Shown here piece by piece: positions 27,784-38,514 of a stretch of DNA of 64,000 nt; within the stretch, counting starts at the first letter, position 1, and every line of letters begins with the position of its first letter. Source of the stretch: Adineta ricciae (taxonomy: Eukaryota; Rotifera; Eurotatoria; Adinetida; Adinetidae); NCBI GenBank assembly GCA_905250025.1, contig CAJNOJ010000019.1, forward strand, positions 675,821 to 739,820. The letters are read 5' to 3'. The notes beneath the pieces are model-generated. The model was not told where the DNA came from and did not search any database. It worked only from the letters and a program-made list of their open reading frames with translations. Both the position numbers and the translations under genes were made by a program.

Positions 27784-29238
27784 TTAATAAATATTTTTGA
27801 ATCGTTGAAATGCAGCACGCTCCAGTGCTTCGCGATGATTCGGATGTGCAATGTTTATCAATGCTTTCGCACGCTGTTGACAGTTCTTACCAAACAAGTT
27901 CGCCACACCATACTCTGTCACCACATAGTGAACATGTGCACGAGTTGTTGTCACACTTGCACCTCCCTTCAACTATCCGAAAACAAATGTACACTCAGTT
28001 CTTTCTCTCTCTCGCTATACTTACTGTGTTGACGATGCGTGAGATCCCCTTGGTCGTTTGTGATGGTAGAACCAGAATAGGTTTGCCTTGAGGACTGAGT
28101 GCAGCACCACGCATGAAGTCTATCTGCCCGCCAACACCCGAATAGTGTGCTGTGCCAAGCGATTCGGCACAAACCTGACCGGTGAGATCGATCTCGAGTG
28201 CAGAGTTGATAGAACACATCTTTGGATTGTTTCTAATTTGTGCTGGATCGTTGGTGATTCCCACATCTATCAGAAGAACGTTCGGATTGTCATCAGCGAA
28301 ATTGTACAATTGCTTCGTTCCTAAGAGGAAAGTAGCCGTTGTTCTTCCAGGATGGAATTTCTTGTATCGATTGGTGACTACACCTTTTTGAATAAGAGAG
28401 ACGATACCATCAGATATCATTTCAGAAGCAATGCTTAGATCTTTGTGATCTTCGAGACTCTTGAGTACACAATCAGGAACAGTACCAATTCCCATTTGCA
28501 CTGAAACTATGAGAATAAATATTGAACTAGAAATGCCACTGATTACTTACGGGTACTTCCATCCTCAATGAGCTCAGCGACTCGTTGTCCAATCTGCCTT
28601 TCAACATCAGTAATCTCCGATGAGCTGTCTAATTCTACGAGTGGTTCATCATATTCAACATATGCATCGATGTCATTGATGTGAACGAATGTATCGCCGT
28701 GCACTCGCGGCACGCACCGATTGATTTGAGCGAATATCTTCTTTGCATTTCTTAGTGCTGCTCGTGTGATTTCAACCGAGATGCCGAGCGAACAGTATCC
28801 ATGTCGATCGGGAGGTGAAACTTGAATGAGAGCAGCATCGAGTGGGAGAATGTTTTCGTCGAAGAGACGAGGCATTTCACTAAGAAATATCGGTATGTAT
28901 GAGGCAGTGCCATTGGCAATAGCAGGTCGATGAAAAGGGGAAGCAAAGAGAGAATTGAAAAAGAAACTATCTTTCAATTTTGGATCCATAAAGGTATTAT
29001 CGATCGATAACGCTGAAATAAGTTCTACGCGCTTGAGTTCACTAGCGCGATTAGTGAGAAGACGACTGAGATATTTTGGCGAGCTACCACAACCTATGAA
29101 GGACAAGATTGAAGATAGATAATGGAGAGTATTGTGATTCAATCAAAGTAGTACAAGATCGGCTTGCTTACCATGCACGAAAACACGTGAAGCTGATTTT
29201 ATAGATGATAGTGCATGATTAATAAGTGTCTTTGGCAT
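27784..29238 (-). CDS. Acetyl-CoA hydrolase / 4-hydroxybutyrate CoA-transferase, copy 2
   Basis: Tandem paralogue of the gene just downstream, same strand and same exon plan. It starts MPKTLINHALSSIKSASRVFVHG (exon 1, 29172-29238), then a 78-nt intron, then CGSSPKYLSRLLTNRASELKRV. The remaining exons keep SPPDRHGYCSLGISVE, SEMISDGIVSLIQKGVV (catalytic Glu), GGQIDFMRGAALSPQGKP and the C-terminal YVVTEYGVANLFGK. The N-terminal third differs at many residues from copy 1. The last ~500 bp of coding sequence, including the last intron, is almost identical. The gene looks intact and functional. Different N-termini with a shared C-terminal half suggest ongoing gene conversion, not a single recent duplication. 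An in-frame stop about 60 nt upstream supports this ATG. Confidence 0.93.
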
Positions 29239-29868
29239 CACTTCTTTTTGTCTAGTTGCAATGACCGCAACTTGCTGATGTGTATGGAATTAAATGTGTA
29301 AGACTCGATGCCGATATAGTTTAAAAAAGTACTTTTTTACTTTGCACCTGTCTATTTTCTCTTGTGTCTTTATCTTTCGTAGATACCGTTTACATCTGGC
29401 CTAGATATGCAATTAAAACTATCATATTTCGATCCTTCATTGCAGAAGATTTAAACTTGATAATAATACAGCATTGTGTCTTAGTTTGAATGGATATATA
29501 ACGTTTCCCTAAGTGTCATGTAAACGTTTCAATCCTATTGACACTTCTGCAATGATGAAATTCATATCACGCTATAAAATTTCCACATGATATCTGTCAG
29601 ACTAGTCGCACTAGATTATTTTCGTCTGAGTCTTTAATCTGACTCTAATACACTTTTCTTTTAACTTGAAGCTAATAGGCAGACAGTGACGTTCATCGTA
29701 TGTAATGAAAATTAATCCGACACATCGATATGACGTAAAACAGATCTATGATAATTGCTTAATCACAATATTTATTTGCATTTTTTGGTATCAAAAGAAG
29801 AGAATCGACAGTGACGGTTATATACATCTTGAAAAACTCTTATTTTCAGTTTCCCTTCTATTATACGA
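29239..29868. other. Intergenic, CoA-transferase copy 2 upstream
   Basis: About 630 bp, AT-rich, no recognisable gene. Holds the copy-2 promoter and the 3' flank of the MEIS gene. Confidence 0.6.
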
Positions 29869-31388
29869 TCAGGGTAAGACCTCGTATTGCATTGGCAGCG
29901 ATATTGAACGTTGATCACTGGAAGTGTTCGTCGAAAGGTATGCAGTTGATTGATCCAATGATGGGTAATAAGCTGCTGTCATGTCGTTAAACATATCTAT
30001 GAAAGATCGAAGAGTCAATCATCATGTTAATGAACATCCACTTTAACTCACTTGGTGAAATCGTGTGTAAGATGTGATCCGGATCGATTACAGGATAGGA
30101 ACTATTAACCATCAAATCGCGATATTCTGTTCCCATCATTGCTGCTGTAAAAAGTCATGTGAAAAAACTCCGTGTGTCATTAACAGTGTTCCTACCAGCT
30201 CGATTCGATTGGTCAACCATTGGTTGTACAATTCGTCGTCGAGCGTTGATAAACCTTTTCAACAAACAAAACTAAGTGAATCTTCAAAATAGAAATGTAA
30301 AATGATTGATGAATTCAAACAACAAAACCTTTCACCATCAATTTCGATGTTGATGAGTTGATGACAACTTAATTGCAGGTTTACTTTTCTGTTTCTCATT
30401 ATGACACATTCTCCGAACAAATGTATATGAACGAAATCGAGGAAGAGGAAGGTAGAACAGCTGTAGCTTATCACGCGATCAACATACCAGTTATTAACTT
30501 GAATGATGTTAAGATTCGTCTCTTGTGCGAGAAACTGTTTTTCTTCTTCCGATGGATATGGATGCTGAAATGAAGAGAAATTGATGATAAATAGTTTCGT
30601 GTAACGGTCAATCTTACATTTAAATGTTGAAATAACCAAGTCCGCATCAGTGAAGTAGCTGATTTTGGAAATATGCCTCGTTTCTTTTGACGAAATGGTA
30701 CTCGTACTGGTTGATTGTAGGTATCTCGCTCGAAATTTTCACTACTTTCAGACAGTGAACGAAATGGTTTGATATCTTCTTTGATTCTTAAATGCTCTGC
30801 TTCTTCTTCTTCTTCTTCGTCATCGTCGTCTTCTTCTTCCTCGTCTGATTTATAATCCTCCGAAGGAAAATCTCTATGAACAAAAGTACAGCAAATAGAG
30901 CATTCGATTGAAATTGTTTCTTACAAACGCATTTTATCTTTTAACAAGTCAATGTATCTTTGACAGAAATTGTCACACAACTCATGCACTTTGTCTATTT
31001 CCAGTAGATGAAATCGTAAAACCTGAATGACTTGTATAATCTAAAAGTGATGTGTAAGACTCATCATCAAAAGTTGCTCGACTTACGAAATCGTCGATTT
31101 CATCATTTGATACATAATGTCGGAAATGTTCTTTGTTTAGCTAACAGTAAGAAGATTAATCAAATCGTATTGAATTCTGATCAATATCTCATACCTGTTT
31201 GATAAATTCAATGATATCTTTATTGAATGAATCGAGTGCATAAGGAGCAACAGTTGCTAATTCACATTTATGAAAAACGATTGTTAATAGTGGAAAAAGT
31301 GGATGACTGAAAATGGAAAAATTTCTTTTCAAAGATCATCGTTTTTGACTGTATCTTACTTTAAAATGAGTTCTTTCGTTGAATTCAT
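29869..31388 (-). CDS. MEIS: MEIS/Homothorax-type TALE homeobox transcription factor
   Basis: Nuclear DNA-binding cofactor of PBX/Exd and Hox proteins. The start I use is MNSTKELIL (31386-31388). The N-terminal MEIS/PREP interaction domain follows: [18 protein letters not shown] (about 31250-31305), [12 protein letters not shown], then [28 protein letters not shown] (about 30925-31020). An acidic Glu/Asp run (about 30790-30845) leads to the TALE homeodomain: [49 protein letters not shown], and [20 protein letters not shown]. The '[18 protein letters not shown]' tail is MEIS/Hth-specific and excludes PBX and PKNOX. The C-terminus reads [10 protein letters not shown] then TGA at 29869-29871. 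The protein is shorter than vertebrate MEIS1. An open frame continues 5' to 31574, so a longer N-terminus is possible. The homeodomain is split by a short intron inside recognition helix 3. Confidence 0.95.
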
Positions 31389-31673
31389 GTTATGTACATT
31401 AAATTGAAAAGTCAAATACTCATCGATCGTGATCGTATTGTCAATCAAGAGGTAGGAGAAGAACAGAGAAAAGTTGTTCGTGATTGGTGGAAAGCTTTCC
31501 TTCTCTCTCTCTTTCCTGCTGTGTAGCATCTCTCTTTTCAAATTGTTGAGATACATGTTGTTGACAAGAATCAATTAATCGAATGATCATGAAGTTGAAA
31601 CAAGTGGAATCGAACATTTATTGACAGTTAATTACTTTTCACTTTCGTTACCATAGAATTTCATTTTCAAAAG
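31389..31673. promoter_or_regulatory. Compact divergent promoter, MEIS / pseudokinase
   Basis: Only 285 bp separate the two divergent start codons, so both 5'UTRs and promoters must share it. No TATA box is obvious. The MEIS frame stays open through most of it. Confidence 0.45.
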
Positions 31674-33154
31674 ATGAAAACCAGTCCGAGTATTCATTCA
31701 CATTCATTTATCAATGCACAACGGCAGAATCGTCGTCGTCGTTATTCGATGAGTTCACCGCAAATATTCGAATCGCGAGCAGACACTACTCTTCATCATT
31801 CTGATGCTCTTTCAAAGAAAGTCTCACGTGGAAAGTTTTCGAAAATCTATTCGATATCATCGAATTCTAATCTATTGTTTCCATCGAATGAGACTAATTC
31901 AGAAAAGTATGATATTTTGTCAAAGCTGAACACTGGAGCATATGGTTCGAGTTATTTAATTCGAGATTCGAACGATGGACAAATATATCTGCTCAAACGG
32001 ATTGATGATTCCTTACCCGATCGATTTCGACAACGTCTATTGGAAGAAAGACGATTATTAGGTTGTCTAAAATCGACTTATATTCTTGCTCTAATTTCGG
32101 CTTATACGGATACGCAACATCATTGTTTTTCGATGAAATTCGAATATATTCATGGAATAACATTATTACAACTGTTAAGACGCTTTCGTTGGTTTGAAGA
32201 GTCAGTTGTAGCCTTCTACAGTGCACAAATTGTACTCGCATTTGAGTATTTCCACGAACTAAATCTTATTTATGTAAGCATTCGAACGTGGCGAAGACGA
32301 ACTTCATATAACTATTTCTTTGAATTCAGCGAAATCTCAAATTAGAAACTATTCTTCTGACAGATCATGGTTATATCAAGCTAAGTGATTTTGCATTCGC
32401 AAGATTGTTACCATCCAATACAAGTTCAACTCGTTCCATCGTCGGTGTACCTGATCTAATGCCACCGGAAATGCTTTTAGGTCAACCGTACTCGTTCTCT
32501 GTTGACTGGTGGCAATTAGGCATTGTTATGTTTGAAATGTTAACATCATATTCACCATTTTACGCTTCGTCGATGATACAAACACACGAAAATGTTCTTT
32601 GCAATCGTCGCGCTAAATTTCCATTACGACTCAGTAGTTCAGTCAAATCTACTTGTCGGTTGTTGCTCCAACCTAATGTAAAGAAACGACTGGGTTGTTC
32701 GATCATAGGTATGGACGCAAAGGAAGTGAAGCAAAATCTCTGGTTTCAGAATCATATCAATTGGACGTCGATCATCGAACAATCGTACCCATCNATGATA
32801 CAAACACACGAAAATGTTCTTTGCAATCGTCGCGCTAAATTTCCATTACGACTCAGTAGTTCAGTCAAATCTACTTGTCGGTTGTTGCTCCAACCTAATG
32901 TAAAGAAACGACTGGGTTGTTCGATCATAGGTATGGACGCAAAGGAAGTGAAGCAAAATCTCTGGTTTCAGAATCATATCAATTGGACGTCGATCATCGA
33001 ACAATCGTACCCATCACCATATAAAATTTCCGATTTGTTGACGAACTCCAAACAAACAACGTCGTCTATGTTGAACTCAATCGAATCGAAATGGCTAGAC
33101 GAATACGATCAAGCGGTTCGATCATTAACGAAAATCAGTTTCGAAGATGACTAG
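31674..33154 (+). CDS. PKA-like AGC-family pseudokinase
   Basis: Two exons (31674-32273 and 32330-33154) with a 56-nt intron. The fold matches the PKA catalytic subunit: Gly-loop LNTGAYGSSYLI, LLKR (Lys retained), LEERRLL (alpha-C Glu), FEYIHGITLLQLLRRFRWFEE, FYSAQIVLAFEYFHELNLIY, SVDWWQLGIVMFEM, and WFQNHINWTSI before a C-terminal AGC-like tail. The catalytic loop, however, reads YRNLKLETILL where PKA has YRDLKPENLLI. The base Asp is Asn and the Mg-binding Asn is Thr. DFG is DFA, and GTPEYLAPE is GVPDLMPPE. Catalysis is therefore unlikely; a scaffold or regulatory-subunit binding role is plausible. The apparent length includes an artefactual 222-nt in-frame duplication around an N at 32794. 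Confidence 0.88.
32573..33015. repeat. Exact 221-bp direct repeat around one N (assembly artefact)
   Basis: Bases 32573-32793 are repeated exactly at 32795-33015, separated by a single N at 32794. It lies in exon 2 of the pseudokinase and duplicates 74 codons in frame. The best reading is two overlapping contig ends joined without merging. Confidence 0.92.
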
Positions 33155-34023
33155 TTCAGCCGACTGTTATTACTAAGAAAAAAAAAAGCAAAGATCGATT
33201 TTATCCATAATTGTCAACACGATCATCAATAACACAATTAGTACATTGCAAAGGGACAACATCTCCTTTCATCAGATGCAAAACAATTGATTGATTAGTT
33301 AATAAATACATAAAGACATTTATTTATACTTTGGAATCGAGGGTATCTCGTCGAATGTTTCAATGACCATTCTTTTCAATCATCATACACTTTCTCTAGG
33401 TGCATTAGGGAAGCACCTGGAACGAACACGTGATTGATTGCTATAGATGCAAAAGGAACGGATGATTCATTGAATTGGTTCGTCGAGTGATGTAATGACG
33501 GCGTCGGAGTTCTTTCTTTCTTTCTTTTTAATTTTCTCTCAACACAAACGTTTAGTGACTAATGCATTTGATAACTGTTCTTCTTGCCAAACAGTGCGAC
33601 TATTTTCAGCCAACTACGAAAAAGAAATTCTTCGATCGCTATTACTGTTGACTATTTCTATCAGCGTACTTTATAGACTCGGCCACCCCTACGACGATAT
33701 TTTATCTGTTCTTCGATGCACATAGAGAAAATTTTTTGTTTTCTTTTACTCTTTCGTCTAGTGTTGACTCGTCGGCAATGCATAGGCTGTTCTTACTAGC
33801 TCAGCTATACTTTTCTACTTTCTAAAATAAAGAAAAGAGAAAAATCTAGAAAAACGAGAGCGACTGACAGCGGATATAAAGTCGAACAGGGGGTTTGCAT
33901 TTCATTTCTCTTTTACAATCATACTTCGATGTGTGTATACCTCTTTCTTATCTATCTATCACCACGTACTGTACTTCTAGATTTATACTTATTCTTTCGA
34001 CTTTTTAATTCAAATATTTCAAC
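33155..34023. other. Intergenic between pseudokinase and calcium sensor
   Basis: About 870 bp. Contains low-complexity T/C tracts (33505-33545) and the likely promoter of the downstream calcium-sensor gene. No gene supported. Confidence 0.6.
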
Positions 34024-35148
34024 ATGGGAAACAATTCATCCAGCAAAGTTGATCCGTAAGTAGAAACGACTCGATTTTGTTGACAATAATTAAGGCTGCA
34101 TTTGTAGAACAATCCTTACACCAAAAGCCATTCAAATGCTCAAAGCAAACACAAACTTCACCGAAGAACAAATCCGTGAATGGCATGCTGGTTTCTTACG
34201 TGATTGGTAAGTCTCAATCAGTCGAGATTTTCCTTCTACGTCTTCTGTTATTCTCTAGCCCAAATGGTAAATTATCCAAAGACCGATTTGTCGCCGTCTA
34301 CGAACAATTCTATCCAGGAGGCAAAGCTAAAGATTTCTGTAAATACGCTTTCGCTACATTCGATCGTGATAACAATGGAACAAGTACATCGAATCCCCGA
34401 TTTATTCAACAGTATCATCGAATTTCTTGTCCTTTTCAGTTGATTTCACCGAATTCATGCTCGCTATTGCTTTGACACAATCAGGTGATCTTGATGAACG
34501 TCTTGCATTAGCCTTCGACATGTACGACTACAACAACACTGGAACAAGTAAATAGAAAATTTGACTTAAGAACGAATTTGACAATGAATATTGTTTTTCA
34601 GTTGACACCAACGAAATGGCCAAAGTTATTGCCGCTATGTACGATCTTATCGGTGAAACTGATCGCAAAGGTAGAAGAAAATTAATTATTGCGTTGTTTT
34701 TTTTTTCTATAACGAAATGCAAATATTTAGGTGATCGCGATCCAAAACACCGCGCCGAAGAAATTATCCGCATCTGTGATGTAACTGGAAACAAAAAATT
34801 AACNNNGAATATTGTTTTTCAGTTGACACCAACGAAATGGCCAAAGTTATTGCCGCTATGTACGATCTTATCGGTGAAACTGATCGCAAAGGTAGAAGAA
34901 AATTAATTATTGCGTTGTTTTTTTTTTCTATAACGAAATGCAAATATTTAGGTGATCGCGATCCAAAACACCGCGCCGAAGAAATTATCCGCATCTGTGA
35001 TGTAACTGGAAACAAAAAATTAACCAAAGAAGAAGTAAATAGTCTTACCAAAATATTTCAAATGAAATCTTAAATTTCTTCGTTATAGTTCGTCGCCGGT
35101 TGCAAAAACGATCCAGTCATTCGTCGTTTACTCGTTCCAAACGCTTAA
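34024..35148 (+). CDS. Neuronal calcium sensor (NCS-1/VILIP/hippocalcin-like)
   Basis: Myristoylated EF-hand Ca2+ switch. Exon 1 (34024-34055) encodes MGNNSSSKVDP, a good N-myristoylation site. Later exons give [40 protein letters not shown], then EF-hand 2 DRDNNGTIDFTE, GDLDERLALAFDMYDYNNTGTIDTNE (EF-hand 3), AAMYDLIGETD, and EF-hand 4 DVTGNKKLTKEE. It ends GCKNDPVIRRLLVPNA with TAA at 35146-35148. The Cys-Pro-x-Gly in EF-hand 1 is the classical NCS feature that disables that hand. EF-hand 4 (DVTGNKKLTKEE) has a weak loop. Total about 190 residues once the artefactual repeat (34586-34803 versus 34807-35024) is collapsed; as printed, one exon pair is duplicated. The intron-split structure contrasts with the intronless sensor at 9.2 kb. 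Confidence 0.92.
34586..35024. repeat. Exact 218-bp direct repeat around NNN (assembly artefact)
   Basis: Bases 34586-34803 recur at 34807-35024 around three Ns. The unit starts inside one intron, spans the exon for EF-hand 3/4, the next intron and part of the following exon. Identity extends through the intron, so it is an unmerged contig overlap, not exon duplication. Confidence 0.92.
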
Positions 35149-35326
35149 ATCTAGTCAAACTCAATTTGAACATTATGCGCTAGATTCCATTGTGTTGTGA
35201 TCCTCATCGTAGACACTCTGTTTTATCTGTAGATGCGCGTTATTTCATTTTAATTTTTTTCTTTTTCTTATGTATGTGTTCATTTAAACAACCAAGCATG
35301 TGGAATTTTTCATTCTTCATCTGCTA

Positions 35327-35332
35327 AATAAA
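35327..35332 (+). terminator. Polyadenylation signal of calcium-sensor gene
   Basis: AATAAA 179 bp after the stop codon, same strand. Confidence 0.6.
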
Positions 35333-37386
35333 TGTGCGAAAAGCACAAAAAAACGTTTTATTCATTAACCTCCGCGTACAAAGAATAAAGAGAAAGAGGA
35401 AAAAAACACAAGCCTTTGTGTACTCCTCAGATGTTATTACAATGAAGCTCTAAATAGAGTGCAGAAAGAATCGTGATCCATTTGAGGGCGAAAGAGAAAA
35501 ACAAAACGCAACTGTGTGACGTTTGAAAGATTTCTGAGTCTTTATTTTTGTTAAACAAAACAATTCAAATATGATTTCGAGTATTTTTGCCCTTTTCCAG
35601 GATAATACTCGATCAAAACACACCTATATGCATGATCGTGTATCGGATAACCTCATTTGATCTATTACCTACAGTAAAAGGGAAAAAAGTAAAAATACAT
35701 TTGACTGCAAGCTTTCTTTGATATTACTGTTTGTCAATTAATCATACGAATAGCGCCCTTGCCCGTAGACAGTATGGATGATCAACAAGTGCAAATATGA
35801 TGAACGATTCAGAAATAGAATCTGATTATTAGTTGTGCTGACTCAGGAATACATGGAAATGCGAGATAAACCGAAGTTCAACGATATCCACCTACTAAGT
35901 CAAATCATATTATGATTTAGATGCTGTACGCACAACGTTCTATTTTTACTCTGCAGTTTGTCAATCGTCATAAAAAGAAATCAGCATTTTTGCTGGCAAC
36001 ATGTTCATATAATTGGTCTCGACAGATTTGTAGGAGTAATGATTGATAGTTCTTTGTCAATGCATCGCATGAATATGTTTTTTCATTAACTAAAAACATG
36101 ACGAGAAATTTTCAATGATTCCGATTTTGTGCAGCGACTAATCAAGACATATCGCTTGTTAACTCGAAAAAGAATCATGTTAATACTTTCATGATCAGAA
36201 TTCATATCACATAACAGATGTTCATCCTTGCTTACCTTGTTCTAATTTTCTATAGTAGATATGTTCTTTTCTATCTGTAACATCAATATTGAAATATCTC
36301 GATATCTAAACCAGCTCCTAGTTTAAGTAAGCGTAGAAAATGTAGTTATATTATATTCGATTCTCAGTTTTTACACAATTTCGGGTCGTAAACTTATAAA
36401 GAAATGATTTACAATGTCCTTTACGAACAAACTGATATCTACGGTTGCCAAGCAAAATTATAAACTGACTTGCCCCCGAATATCTGTCAAGATCCGCAAT
36501 AGGTACGCACGTGAAAGTGAACGATGAATTTCAGGAAGATTTTGACAAGCAGGATATTGATTAGGAACAAAAAAGAGAACATTTCTTATGCTAATTGCTA
36601 CCGACAAAGCAATCTTATAAGTAAAAACAGAAATAATTAAAACATAAAAAGAACTTCTCTTACGTCAGAGTAAAGTAAAAATCTATGGAATTGTCACAAT
36701 AAAAGTTCGATAATATGTTATTTTTCTTGGCAACGTCTCTGATGAACATTTATTCTTGATATATATATACAAGACAATTAGCAAGTTAGCAATAAACAGA
36801 TGTTTGCGACAGTTGAAAACAATCAGTAGATCTGCTACGATGAATTCAACCGAAGCTCATTTGTTTATAGCTACATATAACCAATTACGAAAGGCGACGG
36901 TCCATAAAATCATCTGAAGTTTCGTATTTCAAACAAGTTATACAGAATGTTAACTAAAAATAATTCAGATCCGGACACAATAGCATAGTTCAAATATTAG
37001 ATGACATTCTTCTGAAGACTAGCTGATTTCTCGAGACTTATTGGATATCGTCTTAACACGAACATTGCTTTTTTGTCAGAAATACTCAATCGAATAAGTT
37101 TTGTTTTTATGAATAAGTGTAGGACCGGATAGTTTAGTTGACAATGACATTTACGAGCAAGATATTCAGCATCACATTATGATCAATAGTGTTGTAGGAC
37201 ATCACGTCCCAGTGAATTTGTCAGTAAAAAAACTCCAGATGGGATAATTATTTGTATATGTGTGTGCGTAGAACGGAAATAGGAATCTTGTAACAAGTTA
37301 CTGGAAAAAGATTCAATCCTAACATATAGATTTCCTTTATTTTCAAAAGTACCCTCCTCCGTGGTAATTTCTTCTCGATTTCATCA

Positions 37387-37552
37387 TATAAAACCAGCGT
37401 CGAATAGCGCGATTGTTCTTCATATCGTCAGTTAACATCTTCAGGTAAGTTCTTCTTAGATGAAACAAAGTAAATTACAAGTTAGATGAAATCTTTCAAG
37501 GACATAGATTGAACGTTGGCTCACTTGACGGGTTTTGTTTTTTTCCTTTTAG
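37387..37552 (+). promoter_or_regulatory. TATA box and 5'UTR intron of peptide gene
   Basis: TATAAAA at 37387-37393. About 50 bp further the sequence TCAG/GTAAGT at 37441-37450 opens a likely 108-nt 5'UTR intron that closes at TTTTAG (37547-37552). The coding ATG follows at 37598. A TATA promoter plus a spliced leader exon fits a tissue-specific secreted-peptide gene. Confidence 0.6.
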
Positions 37553-37597
37553 ATTAGTTCTATCTGTTCAATCACAATATCATCCATCTTTACAGCA

Positions 37598-37870
37598 ATG
37601 AAACAAACTATAATCTTTACTTTTTGTTTACTAATATTCCTTGTTCAATTTCATCAACAAAAGGCTGCTCCGACATTCATCTCACCATACAGAGGAGATT
37701 TCCAAGATGATTTGTCAGTATTGCCCCAACAGCTCAACACACACGGTAGTAAATTATTGAAATCTCACTCAGATCGCTTTTATAAACATTTGATGAACAC
37801 ACTGTTGCTGCACGAACGACAACGACGATTTGGAAACACCAAATACGGTCGAAGTGTATCCAAGGACTAA
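37598..37870 (+). CDS. Small secreted peptide precursor, possibly NPY/NPF-like
   Basis: 90-residue single-exon protein. Residues 1 to about 23 form a clear signal peptide (MKQTIIFTFCLLIFLVQFHQ then QKA/AP). The segment SDRFYKHLMNTLLLHERQRRFG (residues about 58-79) resembles the amphipathic helix and R-x-R-F/Y-G end of neuropeptide Y/F ('RYYSALRHYINLITRQRYG'). After the Gly comes Asn, not the usual Lys/Arg. A second site, KYGR, further on could give an amidated product. The gene context (TATA box, 5'UTR intron, short ORF, AATAAA at 38145-38150) suits a peptide hormone gene. The family assignment is inference from a short motif; the safe statement is a secreted peptide with dibasic processing sites and no recognised relative. 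Confidence 0.6.
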   Translation: MKQTIIFTFCLLIFLVQFHQQKAAPTFISPYRGDFQDDLSVLPQQLNTHGSKLLKSHSDRFYKHLMNTLLLHERQRRFGNTKYGRSVSKD

Positions 37871-38514
37871 CTAGAAACTCATTCATTGCTTTTTTTTAAC
37901 GTATGTCATGTTATTATTCGAGTAACATCTATAATGACATGATAATAAAAGAAAAAAAAACGAACAAGAAAACAGTCAATCTTCAATGTTTCCAGCAAGT
38001 TTTTGTTCTGTCATCGCTTATGTATGTTTGTGTGTCGTACAAGTCGTTTGTAATGAAATTTCTGTTGATATGTATAGCGGTGCAGGTGTCTTGTGATGAA
38101 ATACTGGATGGATGCAGAATTTTATGAAATTTTTCTTCAAGAAAAATAAAATTGACAAACTGGCATACGTGTCTGATGTACCGGTAACATAATCAAAACT
38201 GATTTGGCACTTTAATTGTAATTTAACGGAAGTATTTATGAACGACATCCCAAGGAAAAACGACTAGAGTGTTTGAATAGGATATTCAAAGGAGGCGTGT
38301 AGATTTCACTCGGACAAATTTGGCCTGGTTTCTATTTATACTTCTATTTAGAAAAAATTACATGTCAGTTTTTGATTCGTAACGTGTTCAAAAACAGAAG
38401 TAGCACTGTTTCAGTGTTTCCAAGAATATTCTCGAAATATACATGAAAATGAAAGAAATCATGGATAGTATGAGATGAGGTTGGGTATGATCATATATTT
38501 CTGTTGTGGGAAGC
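37871..38514. other. Intergenic between convergent peptide and LRR genes
   Basis: About 640 bp with the peptide-gene polyadenylation signal AATAAA at 38145-38150. The 3'UTR of the LRR gene enters from the right. No other gene seen. Confidence 0.6.

Larger units (their letters stand above)
35149..37597. other. Large intergenic region
   Basis: About 2.45 kb, the second largest gap in the window. It begins with the calcium-sensor 3'UTR (AATAAA at 35327-35332) and ends with the promoter and 5'UTR of the peptide gene. The middle is AT-rich with stops in every frame. I see no repeat family, transposon ends or RNA fold I could defend. Confidence 0.6.

Noticed and set aside
25432..29238. CoA-transferase pair as clear horizontal transfer
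   Set aside because: Genes of this family occur in several invertebrates and these copies have spliceosomal introns; transfer cannot be claimed without a tree.
32573..33015. Real duplication of kinase C-lobe
   Set aside because: Exact identity and an N at the junction point to an assembly overlap, not biology.
34586..35024. Exon duplication in the calcium sensor
   Set aside because: Identity includes introns and an NNN spacer marks the joint; artefact more likely.
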